Below, one piece after another: positions 18,170 to 27,640 of a stretch of 64,000 nucleotides of DNA (position 1 is the first letter of the stretch; every line of letters starts with the position of its first letter). A model generated the notes under the pieces. The model saw only the letters and a list, made by a program, of their open reading frames with translations. It was not told the DNA's origin and searched no databases. Origin of the DNA: Marivirga lumbricoides (GTDB lineage Bacteria; Bacteroidota; Bacteroidia; Cytophagales; Cyclobacteriaceae). The stretch covers positions 434,001 through 498,000 of the forward strand of contig NZ_BMEC01000001.1 in NCBI RefSeq assembly GCF_014636295.1, given 5' to 3'. The translations under genes and the position numbers were made by a program.

Positions 18170-19123
18170 TTATTTCAACACCTTATCTAAAAACTTCACA
18201 GTGAACTCATATGTGGGCTCAAACCACGGATGCACCAGCCAAAATGAATGTGGAGAACCTTCCAGGGTATGAACTTCACTATAAATATGATACTTGTCCA
18301 GTAGTTTGACCATGTCATCCCGGCCGGCATGGAAACGAGGTTGGGAACTGTTAATGAATAAGGTAGGTGGTGTGTTTCCATTTACATATTCAAGTGGAGA
18401 AGCTTCCTGCCAGACCTCAGGCACTTCATCTTTATAGCCTCCCAACCATTTAGCAGCGTATTCGCCCTCTGAGGAAGCTTCCGGATGTATGAAGGAAACT
18501 ATGCCATCAATATTTACAATTGCCTGAACGCTGGTAGCCTGATCAGTAACACCGATACTTCCCTCCCATTTTTCTAAATCACCTGTAGTGCCTAGCAAAG
18601 TAGCCAATTGAGCACCAGCAGAACAGCCCAGAACAGCAATTTTTGCTTGATTGAGACTATATTTCTCTGAATTAGTGCGCATCCAGCGAATAGCCGCCTT
18701 AAGATCATGCATTGCTGCAGGATATTGTGCTTCAGGGCTTAAACGATAATCCGCTACCACTGCCACATAGCCTGCAGCTGCCAATTTTTGCGCCATCGGA
18801 ATTTGATTGGCTTTTTCCCCTGAACTCCATCCTCCTCCATAAATTAGTAATACACCAGGATAACCTTTTTCCGATGATCTTTTAGGATAAAAAATATCAA
18901 GCGTAAGATCACGGCCAATATCTGCATATACTACCTCCTTCTCTACCTGTATTCCTCCCAATTTCAGAGGTTGAATTGGAGTGACATGAGGGTGGTTCTT
19001 CTTAATCTTTAAATAGGCGCTCCTGATATTATAGCTTGTATCACGCGGGTAATCATACTGGGCATGAAGCAAGTTTACAGTAGACAAAATCAATACAAAG
19101 GATAGTAGAATTCTAACAGCCAT
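18170..19123 (-). CDS. Secreted alpha/beta hydrolase (carbohydrate esterase-like)
   Basis: A 317-residue esterase of the BD-FAE/acetyl-esterase group with a Sec signal peptide (1-21, ending LLHAQ). The oxyanion segment is IYGGGWSSG (94-102), a Tyr variant of HGGG. The nucleophile elbow is GCSAG (166-170), and the catalytic His lies in GSPHSFWLVHPW near the C-terminus. It should hydrolyse acetyl or other ester decorations on plant oligosaccharides in the periplasm or outside. It is the last gene of the pectin operon, its start codon overlapping the stop of the oxidoreductase by one base. The exact ester removed is not determined. Confidence 0.8.
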   Translation of the reverse strand: MAVRILLSFVLILSTVNLLHAQYDYPRDTSYNIRSAYLKIKKNHPHVTPIQPLKLGGIQVEKEVVYADIGRDLTLDIFYPKRSSEKGYPGVLLIYGGGWSSGEKANQIPMAQKLAAAGYVAVVADYRLSPEAQYPAAMHDLKAAIRWMRTNSEKYSLNQAKIAVLGCSAGAQLATLLGTTGDLEKWEGSIGVTDQATSVQAIVNIDGIVSFIHPEASSEGEYAAKWLGGYKDEVPEVWQEASPLEYVNGNTPPTLFINSSQPRFHAGRDDMVKLLDKYHIYSEVHTLEGSPHSFWLVHPWFEPTYEFTVKFLDKVLK

Positions 19124-20172
19124 TACTTAAATGGAATAGTTCGCTTTTCTTTAGCACTCTGCATAGCAAATTCAATCACCTTAATACCATCTCTGGAATG
19201 TTCAGCACGCACAGCTAATTCTTCCCTTCCATTGATGGCTGCCTCTACATTTTTATAGAATGATGTGTAGTGACCTTTTTCACTTTGAATAGTCTTCCTT
19301 CCCTCTTTCACTGTATTTAATACTCCCCATATCTCCTCTGGTTCCTCTCCCCAATTCGGATCAGAAAGTGGCATTTTTGCTTCATTTAAGGCCGCCTCCT
19401 GAACATCCATTCCATACTTCACAAAAGCACCTTCAGTGCCGGAAACGATATATTTGGGCAGAGGCTCTTTCACCAACATCCCGGATTTCAAGGTGACTTT
19501 AAACTTCCCGTATTCCAGCATCATAGAAAAATAATCAGGTATTTCGCTATTATCTCTTTGTACTCTTATGTCAGCCGTAATACTCTCCGGATGGCCAAAA
19601 AGCACTAAAGACTGGTCGATTAAATGCGAACCTAAATCATAGAGCAATCCGGTGCCCAACGAACCTTCTTCCTTCCATGAATTAGGCCTGATGTCATTAC
19701 GAAATCGATCAAAATGTGCTTCATACTCAACTATTCTACCTAATTTACCTGAATCAATCACTTTTTGTACCGTAAGGAAATCACTATCCCAACGCCTGTT
19801 CTGGTAAACAGAAAGCACTTTATTCTTGTCTTTTGCGATATTGATCAATTCCTGCGCCTCTTCTGAGGTAACCGTAACAGGCTTATCGACCACTACATGC
19901 TTTCCGGCTAAAAGTGTCTGTTTGGCTATTTCATAGTGAAATTTGTTTGGGACTGCAATTACTACCAGATCAATTTCAGAATCATTCAGAATAGCTTCAG
20001 AACTATCTACAATTTTTGCAAGCGGATAGCGCTCCTTAATGATATCAATATTATCCTGTTTCGTTTCACGGATGATGCTGAGCTCCAAGCCATCTACATG
20101 ATCAATGAGAGGTGCATGAAAAACACGACCAGCCATTCCGAAACCAATCAATCCTACTTTTATATTACTCAT
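19123..20172 (-). CDS. Gfo/Idh/MocA-family oxidoreductase
   Basis: A 349-residue NAD(P)-dependent sugar oxidoreductase without a signal peptide, so cytoplasmic. The Rossmann fold begins VGLIGFGMAGRVFHAPLI. The nicotinamide-binding motif is DKPVTVTSEEA (the family's EKP with Asp), and the substrate domain contains YDLGSHLIDQ. Close relatives act on inositols, sugars or their glycosides; here it may oxidise a monosaccharide released from pectin side chains. It is in the same orientation as the pectin operon, 118 bp after GH95, and translationally coupled to the esterase. Confidence 0.85.
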   Translation of the reverse strand: MSNIKVGLIGFGMAGRVFHAPLIDHVDGLELSIIRETKQDNIDIIKERYPLAKIVDSSEAILNDSEIDLVVIAVPNKFHYEIAKQTLLAGKHVVVDKPVTVTSEEAQELINIAKDKNKVLSVYQNRRWDSDFLTVQKVIDSGKLGRIVEYEAHFDRFRNDIRPNSWKEEGSLGTGLLYDLGSHLIDQSLVLFGHPESITADIRVQRDNSEIPDYFSMMLEYGKFKVTLKSGMLVKEPLPKYIVSGTEGAFVKYGMDVQEAALNEAKMPLSDPNWGEEPEEIWGVLNTVKEGRKTIQSEKGHYTSFYKNVEAAINGREELAVRAEHSRDGIKVIEFAMQSAKEKRTIPFK

Positions 20173-20290
20173 GTCTGTTTTTTTTTCTTAACTAATCAGT
20201 CAACTATACCATAAAACCCTGTTTCAATTAAATAGGTTATCATCGGCTAAAACTCTGCGTTTTGTAGCGGAGAAATTAGTTCGCTTTTAG

Positions 20291-22753
20291 TTATTTCAAT
20301 TCAAGTATATAAGTTTCCCCTTTTTCTGTTTCCATATCATATACAAAAGTTTCAGGGAGCTTAACCTCCACTATTTGTTCAGGCGCTTTCACAAGAGGCT
20401 CTTTAATAGTTGCCTGCGCATAAAACGGATTCGAATTCTCACCTTCCGCTTGCCTAAGAGTTCCCTTTACAAGTTGTAACTTCTTCCCGGATCGGATTCT
20501 ACAATTTCCTCCTAATTGCGATACTATTTTCACCTTTTTCACTTTCCCTTTCTCCCAATTAATATCAATAATAAATCCTCCCCTAGCTACCAGGCCTTTC
20601 ACTTCTCCCGCTGGCCACTGGTTTGGCAAGGCTGGTAAAATAAATATTTCACCATCATGACTTTGCAATAACATTTCAGCAATTCCAGAGGTACATCCAA
20701 AGTTTCCATCAATTTGAAAGGGCGGGTGCGCATCTAACAGGTTGGCATAAGTACCCCCTCCTTCACCATTTTCCTTATCGGAAGCCGGTGTGAGCTGATC
20801 TTCAATCAGCTTAAAAGCTCTGTCACCATCCAAAAGCCTGGCCCAAAGGTTGACCTTCCAGCCCATTGACCAGCCTGTAGACTTATCACCCCTCTGAACA
20901 AGAGAGGTTCTGGCCGCACTGAATAAATCAGGGTGGGTAAAAGGAGAAATTTGATTAGAAGGATACAGTCCATACAAGTGAGAAACATGTCTATGCTTAT
21001 CGGATGGATTATCCCAATCAGTCATCCACTCCTGGAGCTGCCCAAACTTACCAGTTTGCATAGGAGGAAGCTTTTCTAATGCGGATTTTACAGAATCAGC
21101 AAAGGTCAAATCTTTTCCTAAAATGCTTGCTGCCTTTATATAATTAGAGAAAACATCAAAAACCAGTTGATTATCCATTGTATTTCCTGCCGCCAGAGAG
21201 GTTCCTCCCGGATGCTCATTTTCCGGAGACATAGAAGGCGTAATAACCTGCCAACCATGTTTTGGTTCCTCTTGAAGTACATCTATATAGAATAATGTAG
21301 ACCCTTTAAGAATAGGGTACACTTTTTCGAGAAATGCTGTATCACCTGTGTATAAATAGTGCTGCCACATGTGCTGAGTTAGCCAGGCGCCACCCATAGG
21401 CCACATTCCATAAAATGCACCGTCTATAGGCCCTGTAACCCGCCAGATATCTGTATTATGATGCATATTCCATCCTCTTGCACCGTACATTTCTTTTGCA
21501 CTTTCCTGACCCATAACGGAAAGATCTTCTATCATAGAAAAAAGAGGCTCATGCATCTCCGGCAGATTGGTTACCTCTGCAGGCCAATAGTTCATTTCTG
21601 TATTAATATTCACCGTATATTTACTATCCCAGGGAGGCGACAATTTATCGTTCCAGACACCCTGTAGGTTAGCCGGCTGAGTGCCCGGTTGTGAGCTGCT
21701 TATTAGCAAATATCGTCCGTATTGAAAATATAAAGAGACCAATGAAAGGTCATTATCTTTGGCAAATTCTTTCAATCTCTGATCAGTCGGCCGCTCATTT
21801 TTATTACTTTGGGGGAAGCTGAGTGAAACTCTATCAAAATATTTTTTATAGTAGGAGCTATGTTCTTCTTTGGCCTTATCAAAATCCTGAGAAACAGCAG
21901 CTTTCAATTTACTTTTTGCCTTGCTTTCAGCATCACCTGAAAGGCTATCATACGATATAAAATTAGTACCGATTGAAAGATAGATAGTTATGCTATTGGC
22001 TTGTTGAATTTCAATAGTTTCATCTGAGGTAATCACTTTTCCACCATCAGCTACCGGCTGAACAATGCTGTTAAATTTTACCTTCCCTTTTTTATTAGCG
22101 ACATCTCCCGATGTAGCCAGAAGCCTGATCATATCACCCTCCACTGTAAGATTCTGTTCTTTATGTGGAGTAGTAAGTTTTATTTTACATGAAATGCTTT
22201 TGGGCTTACTAGCTGAGAGTCTGACAATGATGACATCATCAGTAAACGAAGAAATGATTTCTCTTTTAAAAGTAACTCCCTCCACATCATAGCTCACTGA
22301 AGCAATAGCATTCTTAATATCAAGTTGGCGTCTGTAATTTTTGGAATTTTGATGACCTGGAAATGTAATGTATAAATCTCCCGCTGACTGATAAGGCATG
22401 CCATAATTATTATCTGATGGTGCAAATCTCGGTACACGAGTCATCAGCAATGATTCGGCTTCCTTATATTTACCTTCAAAAATGAGTGCTCTTACCTCCG
22501 GAAGTAGCTCTTTAAAGCCATCAGGAATATTATTACCGGGTTCTCCTGCCCAAATAGTTTCTTCGTTGAGTTGAAGGTGTTCTTCCTCCAGGCCTCCAAA
22601 AACCATTGCACCAAGCCTTCCATTTCCAATAGGGAGCGCTTCGTTCCAATTGTCTGCGGGCCTGTCATACCATAATTTTAATTCATTTTTCTGGCTGAAG
22701 CTTGTAGATGCCGAAAGTAAGCATATCAAAAAGATAAAGAGGTACTTGCACAT
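20291..22753 (-). CDS. Glycoside hydrolase family 95 (alpha-L-fucosidase/alpha-L-galactosidase)
   Basis: An 820-residue inverting exo-glycosidase with a signal peptide ending SFSQ. The N-terminal beta-domain starts LWYDRPADNWNEALPIGNGRLGAMVFGG, the GH95 signature. In the (alpha/alpha)6 barrel are NINTEMNYWPAE (about 380-391, the Asn pair that activates water), TPSMSPENEHPGG (about 503-515, with the putative catalytic acid Glu) and FQIDGNFGCTSGIAEMLLQS (about 678-697). It removes terminal L-fucose or L-galactose, which occur on rhamnogalacturonan and xyloglucan side chains. Which of the two is cleaved cannot be told from sequence alone. It lies 4 bp after the CE12 gene in the pectin operon. 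Confidence 0.92.
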   Translation of the reverse strand: MCKYLFIFLICLLSASTSFSQKNELKLWYDRPADNWNEALPIGNGRLGAMVFGGLEEEHLQLNEETIWAGEPGNNIPDGFKELLPEVRALIFEGKYKEAESLLMTRVPRFAPSDNNYGMPYQSAGDLYITFPGHQNSKNYRRQLDIKNAIASVSYDVEGVTFKREIISSFTDDVIIVRLSASKPKSISCKIKLTTPHKEQNLTVEGDMIRLLATSGDVANKKGKVKFNSIVQPVADGGKVITSDETIEIQQANSITIYLSIGTNFISYDSLSGDAESKAKSKLKAAVSQDFDKAKEEHSSYYKKYFDRVSLSFPQSNKNERPTDQRLKEFAKDNDLSLVSLYFQYGRYLLISSSQPGTQPANLQGVWNDKLSPPWDSKYTVNINTEMNYWPAEVTNLPEMHEPLFSMIEDLSVMGQESAKEMYGARGWNMHHNTDIWRVTGPIDGAFYGMWPMGGAWLTQHMWQHYLYTGDTAFLEKVYPILKGSTLFYIDVLQEEPKHGWQVITPSMSPENEHPGGTSLAAGNTMDNQLVFDVFSNYIKAASILGKDLTFADSVKSALEKLPPMQTGKFGQLQEWMTDWDNPSDKHRHVSHLYGLYPSNQISPFTHPDLFSAARTSLVQRGDKSTGWSMGWKVNLWARLLDGDRAFKLIEDQLTPASDKENGEGGGTYANLLDAHPPFQIDGNFGCTSGIAEMLLQSHDGEIFILPALPNQWPAGEVKGLVARGGFIIDINWEKGKVKKVKIVSQLGGNCRIRSGKKLQLVKGTLRQAEGENSNPFYAQATIKEPLVKAPEQIVEVKLPETFVYDMETEKGETYILELK

Positions 22754-22757
22754 AGCA

Positions 22758-23570
22758 TTATTTTTTCCTACTAACTTTTGTTAGCGCATTAAATACTAAT
22801 TGAGCAACGGCTTTTGCTCCTTCAGGTTGGAAATGCGTATTATCACTCTGTCCTTCGGGATAGGCTTCATATTTCCCGGCAGGTAAATTCATAAAATAAT
22901 TCTGACTGACGTACTCTTTACCTTTTTTGCTAAAGGCATCCATTGAAAGCTGATTGAGGTCAATCAGAGGGATTTGAAATTCAGTAGCCACCTCCCTGGC
23001 CGCTTCCGGATATTCACCATGTACATTTTCTAAATAACCATCCTTCCATGGATAATTTCTGGCAACTGGTGTAAGCACTATGGGAATAGCTTCTTTTTGA
23101 AGCGTCTGGCTAATATAAAGTCTCAAAAACTCTTTATAGCCTTCCACATCCACATAACGTTCTGTCTTGTTTTCTGCAGCATCATTGTGGCCAAACTGCA
23201 TAATTACTATATCATCTTTTTGCAGCTTTTCATAGACAGCCCGCCATCTCCCTTCCTGAAAAAATGTACGTGTACTTCTACCTCCACGGGCTCTGTCATC
23301 AACTACAACTCTGCTACCTTTAATGAATTCAATTTTTTTAATGCTGTCCGAAGACATGAATTCCTGAAAAACCTGTCCCCATCCGGTAATAGGATAGCGG
23401 GTTTTCATATAATCCTTACCCTCCTCATAATTATCTGCATAATCAGCCATAGTGGAATCGCCAATAAGATAAACAGTCACAACTTTTTCCTGTGAGAAAA
23501 ATGCGAACGACACAGACAGAGCCAATAAAATGGCCGTCAATAAAATTCTAAATTTATAAAGTCTGCTCAT
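22758..23570 (-). CDS. Rhamnogalacturonan acetylesterase (SGNH hydrolase, CE12)
   Basis: A 270-residue SGNH/GDSL esterase with an N-terminal hydrophobic signal (residues about 8-26). Block I is IGDSTMADY (Ser at 39), block II contains GGRSTRTF (96-103), block III is FGHND (126-130) and block V is DNTHF, giving the Ser-Asp-His triad. Family CE12 removes acetyl groups from galacturonate in the rhamnogalacturonan backbone, opening it to lyases. It lies 3 bp after the PL9 lyase and is one of two CE12 genes flanking that lyase in the same operon. Confidence 0.9.
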   Translation of the reverse strand: MSRLYKFRILLTAILLALSVSFAFFSQEKVVTVYLIGDSTMADYADNYEEGKDYMKTRYPITGWGQVFQEFMSSDSIKKIEFIKGSRVVVDDRARGGRSTRTFFQEGRWRAVYEKLQKDDIVIMQFGHNDAAENKTERYVDVEGYKEFLRLYISQTLQKEAIPIVLTPVARNYPWKDGYLENVHGEYPEAAREVATEFQIPLIDLNQLSMDAFSKKGKEYVSQNYFMNLPAGKYEAYPEGQSDNTHFQPEGAKAVAQLVFNALTKVSRKK

Positions 23571-23573
23571 TTC

Positions 23574-25085
23574 TTAATTGTTAAATTCAAAAGCCCCTAA
23601 ATCAGGAGCCACCCCATTAAACTCCAGGCCAACATCCACGCCTTTATCAATCAAATCACTTCCCGCAGTTAAATGCATAAAACCTATATCGGGTAGGCTA
23701 CCATCGGCTTTTCGTGGCAACAATAATTCATTTACATCAATATTCTCAAAATCTTCTTCTGTCACGGTTAAACTTAATGTCCAATTGTTATTGGTAATAT
23801 CTTGAGTAGTTGTATTGGTAGATCCGAAATCTCCTAAGGCCAGGCTGTTTTTCAAGATTAACTTTTCAAGCGGATTAGTATTACTGAAATTGTAGTTTCT
23901 GCCATTTCCGTAAGCCGAGCAGTTATAGATAGTAACTACTCCTCTATTGCTATTATGATCAAAGCCGTCTACCACATTTTCTATTGCTAAGCAATTGGTG
24001 TAAATGGCATTATGCTTTAATAATTTATCATCACTTCCTCCGGTTTTGAAGCCGTTACCATCTCCAGCCCCAACTGTACCATCTTTCATTAAGCCATTCC
24101 TGATCGCCCAACAATTTTCATAAGTAGTAGTAATGTTATCTGTACCTCTAAGGTAACCGTCCCAGCCATCGTCCAGGTTATTCCAGGCCCTGCAACCGAT
24201 GAATTTATTGCCTGTTCCGGCTGTAAGCTTACAGGCAAATCCATCGGCATTTTCAATGGAGGAGTCCGCATTAAAATAAGAGTCACAATTAAGGATTGTA
24301 TTATTAGAAGCCCCATTATCAATCTGTAAACCTGTATCTGAACACTCAGAAAAGGTGCAAAATTCTATCAGGTTATTATTGCCTTTCACCTGCATGCCAT
24401 TGTCACCTGCTCTGAAAAAATCTATCCCTTTAATGTGCCAAAAGTCTGCTTCCACTACCATTCCCTGGTTAGAAGAGCTTTCAGACATCGCTGAGAAGTC
24501 TAATTTCGGTCTCCCCCCTTCCAAAGCACCCCGCAAAGTAATCATTTGCTCAGCAGTGCCTGAATTAACTATTCTGATTTTACTAAACAATTCATAAGTA
24601 CCGCCTTGCATTTCGATTACCTCCCCGGCCTGAGCTGCAGAAATTGCAGCCAATAATTCAGCAGAAGTGTTTACAATATAGTCAGCAGAACTTTCTCCAC
24701 TGCCTCCTCCATCAAATGAAGAAATTTTTAATGTTGTGCTTCCAGTGATGGTAGCTCTATCATTTGCAGTGGCACTAATTGTTACTATACCATTTTTTAA
24801 AGCGGTTACTAATCCGCCAGAGGAGACTGCCGCTACGGATGGATCAGAAGAATTCCAGGTAACAGATTTATCATTGGCATTTTCAGGCATAATAGTTACA
24901 GTCATCTGCCTTGTAGTTCCTTCAGTAATTTCTTCGCCTGTTACTTCAATGCTTTCAACAAAAACAGTGGGAGCATCCGCTTCCTCTTCCTCACAGGATA
25001 TCACAAACATAGCAAGAAACACCACACACAAGCTAATAAGAAAATCCTTGACTGTTGATTTAAATATTTTAAGTGAATTGCTCAT
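23574..25085 (-). CDS. Pectate lyase family 9, lipoprotein with Big_2 domain
   Basis: A 503-residue predicted lipoprotein (hydrophobic leader and lipobox FVISC followed by an acidic EEEE tether). Residues about 42-125 form a bacterial Ig-like Big_2 domain (VTWNSSDPSVAAVSSGGLVTA). Residues about 133-503 form a right-handed parallel beta-helix matching the Pel9A/PelL family. Diagnostic segments are ENADGFACKL, GCRAWNNLDDGWDG, GDGNGFKTGG, and CLAIENVVDGFDHNSNRG with NCSAYGNGRNYNF. PL9 enzymes cut polygalacturonate by Ca-dependent beta-elimination with a Lys base. Surface-anchored by prediction. The stop overlaps the start of the second CE12 side of the operon by 4 bp. Confidence 0.9.
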   Translation of the reverse strand: MSNSLKIFKSTVKDFLISLCVVFLAMFVISCEEEEADAPTVFVESIEVTGEEITEGTTRQMTVTIMPENANDKSVTWNSSDPSVAAVSSGGLVTALKNGIVTISATANDRATITGSTTLKISSFDGGGSGESSADYIVNTSAELLAAISAAQAGEVIEMQGGTYELFSKIRIVNSGTAEQMITLRGALEGGRPKLDFSAMSESSSNQGMVVEADFWHIKGIDFFRAGDNGMQVKGNNNLIEFCTFSECSDTGLQIDNGASNNTILNCDSYFNADSSIENADGFACKLTAGTGNKFIGCRAWNNLDDGWDGYLRGTDNITTTYENCWAIRNGLMKDGTVGAGDGNGFKTGGSDDKLLKHNAIYTNCLAIENVVDGFDHNSNRGVVTIYNCSAYGNGRNYNFSNTNPLEKLILKNSLALGDFGSTNTTTQDITNNNWTLSLTVTEEDFENIDVNELLLPRKADGSLPDIGFMHLTAGSDLIDKGVDVGLEFNGVAPDLGAFEFNN

Positions 25086-25825
25086 TTTTTTAAATATTTA
25101 GCTAACTCAGGTACTTTTATTTCCAATTCTTCTGCCACTAAATCGCATATTCTAAATGCTCCCCAGGGCGATAAGTGCGTATCATCATTTCTGCCTTCGG
25201 GCAAGGAAGCATAGTCACCGGGGGCTATATGTAAGAACAATTGCTTCGATCTTTCCTCACCATAAGTGGAAACCAGCTTGCGGGATTTTTCATGAAGGTC
25301 CAATACAGGTACATTTTCTTCTTCCCCCACTGCTTTCACCACTTCAGGATACTTACCGTGCGTATCCACCAGTTGACCATTTGTATCAAATTTTCTTCTT
25401 ACAATTGGTGTTGCTAAAATTGGAAAAGCTCCTTTGGCACGTGTATCAGCTATGTATTTTTTCAGGTTAGCACGGTATGCCAGCTCCGGATCTGCATAAC
25501 GCTTGGGGTCTTCCGATTTCTGGTCATTATGGCCGAACTCAATGATCACATAATCACCTGGCTTGATCAATTGGAGCACTTTATCCCACCGACCCTCGTC
25601 CATAAAGCTTTTGGTGCTTCTTCCATTCACTGCATGGTTATCTACTTTTATCCCTTCTTTCAGGTAAAGAGGAAAAATCTGGCCCCATCCTTTTTCCGGG
25701 TTGCCCCCTTCATTAAAAGGTTTGTCGGAAACAGTAGAATCTGCTACTAAAAAAATGGTAACCTCATCCTTCTGAATTTTGAAGCTAAGAGAAAGCATGG
25801 CTAGAAAAAGTGTGAATATTTTCAT
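25082..25825 (-). CDS. Rhamnogalacturonan acetylesterase (SGNH hydrolase, CE12), second copy
   Basis: A 247-residue SGNH esterase with a short signal peptide. Block I reads VADSTVSD (Ser at 30, Ala instead of the usual Gly), block II has NGRSTKSF (67-74), block III is FGHNDQ (97-102) and block V is DDTHLSPWGA. It differs clearly from the other CE12 copy, so it is not a recent duplication; the pair may act on different acetyl positions or on different sides of the outer membrane. It overlaps the PL9 gene by 4 bp and is separated from GH28 by 113 bp that contain a hairpin. Confidence 0.9.
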   Translation of the reverse strand: MKIFTLFLAMLSLSFKIQKDEVTIFLVADSTVSDKPFNEGGNPEKGWGQIFPLYLKEGIKVDNHAVNGRSTKSFMDEGRWDKVLQLIKPGDYVIIEFGHNDQKSEDPKRYADPELAYRANLKKYIADTRAKGAFPILATPIVRRKFDTNGQLVDTHGKYPEVVKAVGEEENVPVLDLHEKSRKLVSTYGEERSKQLFLHIAPGDYASLPEGRNDDTHLSPWGAFRICDLVAEELEIKVPELAKYLKK

Positions 25826-25845
25826 TGTTTTAGAATAAGTATTGA

Positions 25846-25892
25846 GATGTGAGATACGAGTATTGAGATAAGTCTCTAACTCCTCTCACATC
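25846..25892 (-). repeat. Intra-operon inverted repeat between GH28 and CE12
   Basis: GATGTGAGA (25846-25854) pairs with TCTCACATC (25884-25892), and GTATTGAGAT occurs twice in between and beside it. On the minus-strand transcript this would form a hairpin in the largest gap between enzyme genes. No T-run follows, so RNA processing or stability is likelier than termination. Confidence 0.35.
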
Positions 25893-25938
25893 ATCACTAT
25901 AAATTTATGATTGCCAATCTGGTTTACTACGGTTGGTT

Positions 25939-27636
25939 TTATTGATATTTTACTGCTTCTGCAGGTACTTCCTTGCTACTTGAGGTATTTTCTTCTCCAA
26001 AATTACTATTGTTCACTACGATACCTTTTGATTGACCAAACACACGCAGTGAAGCTTTTTCAGATTCTTTTAAAGTTACATTATCTAATTTCAGATCAGT
26101 TCCATTATACACTGTCATAGCAGAGCCTTTATTATGAGCCACTTTTACGTTTTTAAATGAAATCCCATCTGCATCAATTAGTGTAATACCATTTTCAGAC
26201 TGGAAATTGGCATTTTCCAAATTGATGTTTTTCAACTTCATCTCCGGCAGTCCCTGCATAAAAGCTGCTGTTTCTGAACCGGTTACATTGATATTTTTCA
26301 TGTAAATATTACGGAAAGATGGGGTTTCTTCCGTTACAGCCACAGCCTCCTCATCTATTTCAGGAGCTTCCTGATCCTCTTCCAGAATGGGTGACTGCCC
26401 ACCATAAAACAGGTTAAACCTGATCGCATCAGTTGGAATATTGATCATATCTATATCAGATATATAAATATTTTCTACTACGCCTCCTCTTCCTCTTGTA
26501 CTTTTAAAACGCAAGCCCACATCCGTTCCTATAAAAGTACACCTGGAAACATGTACATTCTTTACACCGCCTGACATTTCACTTCCTACTACAAAACCGC
26601 CATGGCCGTGGTACACAATGTTATTTTTAACAATTACATTTTCAGTAGGGACACCACGGTCTCTTCCATCTTTATCCTTTCCGGATTTAATACAAATGGC
26701 ATCATCCCCCACATCAAAATTATTATTGTATATGAGTGCATTTTTGCAGGATTCCAGATCCAGTCCGTCACCATTTTGTGAGTACCAGGGGTTTCGTACT
26801 GTTAAATTACGGATGATAACATCTTCACACATAAGCGGATGAATATTCCATGCGGGAGAGTTTTGAAAGGTAGGCCCATCAAGTAAAACTTTTTTACATT
26901 CCACCAGACTCACCATTACTGGTCTTAAAAATTCTTTTACCTCTTCAAATTCCTGCCTGGTTTTAAAAGGAGGTACATTAAAATTCTCCGTTAAAGCATT
27001 GGCTTTTTTGTAAGACTCAGAAGGATACCAGGTTTTTTCGTCTTCACTTAAAACTCCTCCAGATTTCACCAAGCTCTTCCATTGGGAAGAAGTCATTTTG
27101 CTTTTCTTAACAGGTCTCCAGGCATCACCATTTCCGTCTATAATTCCTGAACCAGTAATGGCAATATTTTCCAGATTTTTGCCCGAAATGGGAGATTGCG
27201 TTCTATAGGTGTTTAGTCCTTCAAAACTTGTTTCTACTAAAGGATATAAGCTTTTATCATCACTGAAAATTAATAAAGCGCCTTCTTCCAAATGTAAATT
27301 GATATTGCTTTTTAAAGTGATGGGGCCTGTCAACCAAACACCTCTTGGAATCACTACTTTACCTCCGCCCTTTTCTGCCACTTCATTGATAGTTTTATTA
27401 ATGGCTTCTGTGTTCATAAAAAGTCCGTCTCCTATGGCTTTAAAATCTGTAATGAGCATCCCATTATCAGGAAAGCTTGCTTCCTTTACTTCAGGCATGT
27501 CAAATTCCAACCCATCATAAAGGCTGGTTGCCTCATCTTCTTTGATGTCTACTGTTTCTGTGTCTGGTTCATTCTGACAAGCAGCATACAACAGGGTCAT
27601 AAAAATCAGCGCAATATATTTTGTGTGTGTCTTCAT
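25939..27636 (-). CDS. Polygalacturonase-type glycoside hydrolase family 28, lipoprotein
   Basis: A 565-residue inverting hydrolase of the pectin backbone, a predicted lipoprotein (leader ending LLYAAC). The right-handed beta-helix has the GH28 motif set: NGDGLDLESC (equivalent of NTDG), GDDAICIKSG (the two catalytic Asp), GHGGFVVGSEMSGG (the GHG motif) and RFKSTRGRGG (RIK). The N-terminal part (VVIPRGVWLTGPITLKSNINLHLEEGA, split here only by description) is typical of exo-acting bacterial members that release galacturonate from oligomer ends. It lies 4 bp after CE8 in the operon. Rhamnogalacturonan hydrolase activity is an alternative within GH28. Confidence 0.93.
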   Translation of the reverse strand: MKTHTKYIALIFMTLLYAACQNEPDTETVDIKEDEATSLYDGLEFDMPEVKEASFPDNGMLITDFKAIGDGLFMNTEAINKTINEVAEKGGGKVVIPRGVWLTGPITLKSNINLHLEEGALLIFSDDKSLYPLVETSFEGLNTYRTQSPISGKNLENIAITGSGIIDGNGDAWRPVKKSKMTSSQWKSLVKSGGVLSEDEKTWYPSESYKKANALTENFNVPPFKTRQEFEEVKEFLRPVMVSLVECKKVLLDGPTFQNSPAWNIHPLMCEDVIIRNLTVRNPWYSQNGDGLDLESCKNALIYNNNFDVGDDAICIKSGKDKDGRDRGVPTENVIVKNNIVYHGHGGFVVGSEMSGGVKNVHVSRCTFIGTDVGLRFKSTRGRGGVVENIYISDIDMINIPTDAIRFNLFYGGQSPILEEDQEAPEIDEEAVAVTEETPSFRNIYMKNINVTGSETAAFMQGLPEMKLKNINLENANFQSENGITLIDADGISFKNVKVAHNKGSAMTVYNGTDLKLDNVTLKESEKASLRVFGQSKGIVVNNSNFGEENTSSSKEVPAEAVKYQ

Positions 27637-27640
27637 ACTT

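Noticed and set aside
20253-20272. Possible terminator after GH95 (CTCTGC/GCGGAG)
   Set aside because: Six-base stem with a mismatch and a short T-run; too weak to report as a terminator.
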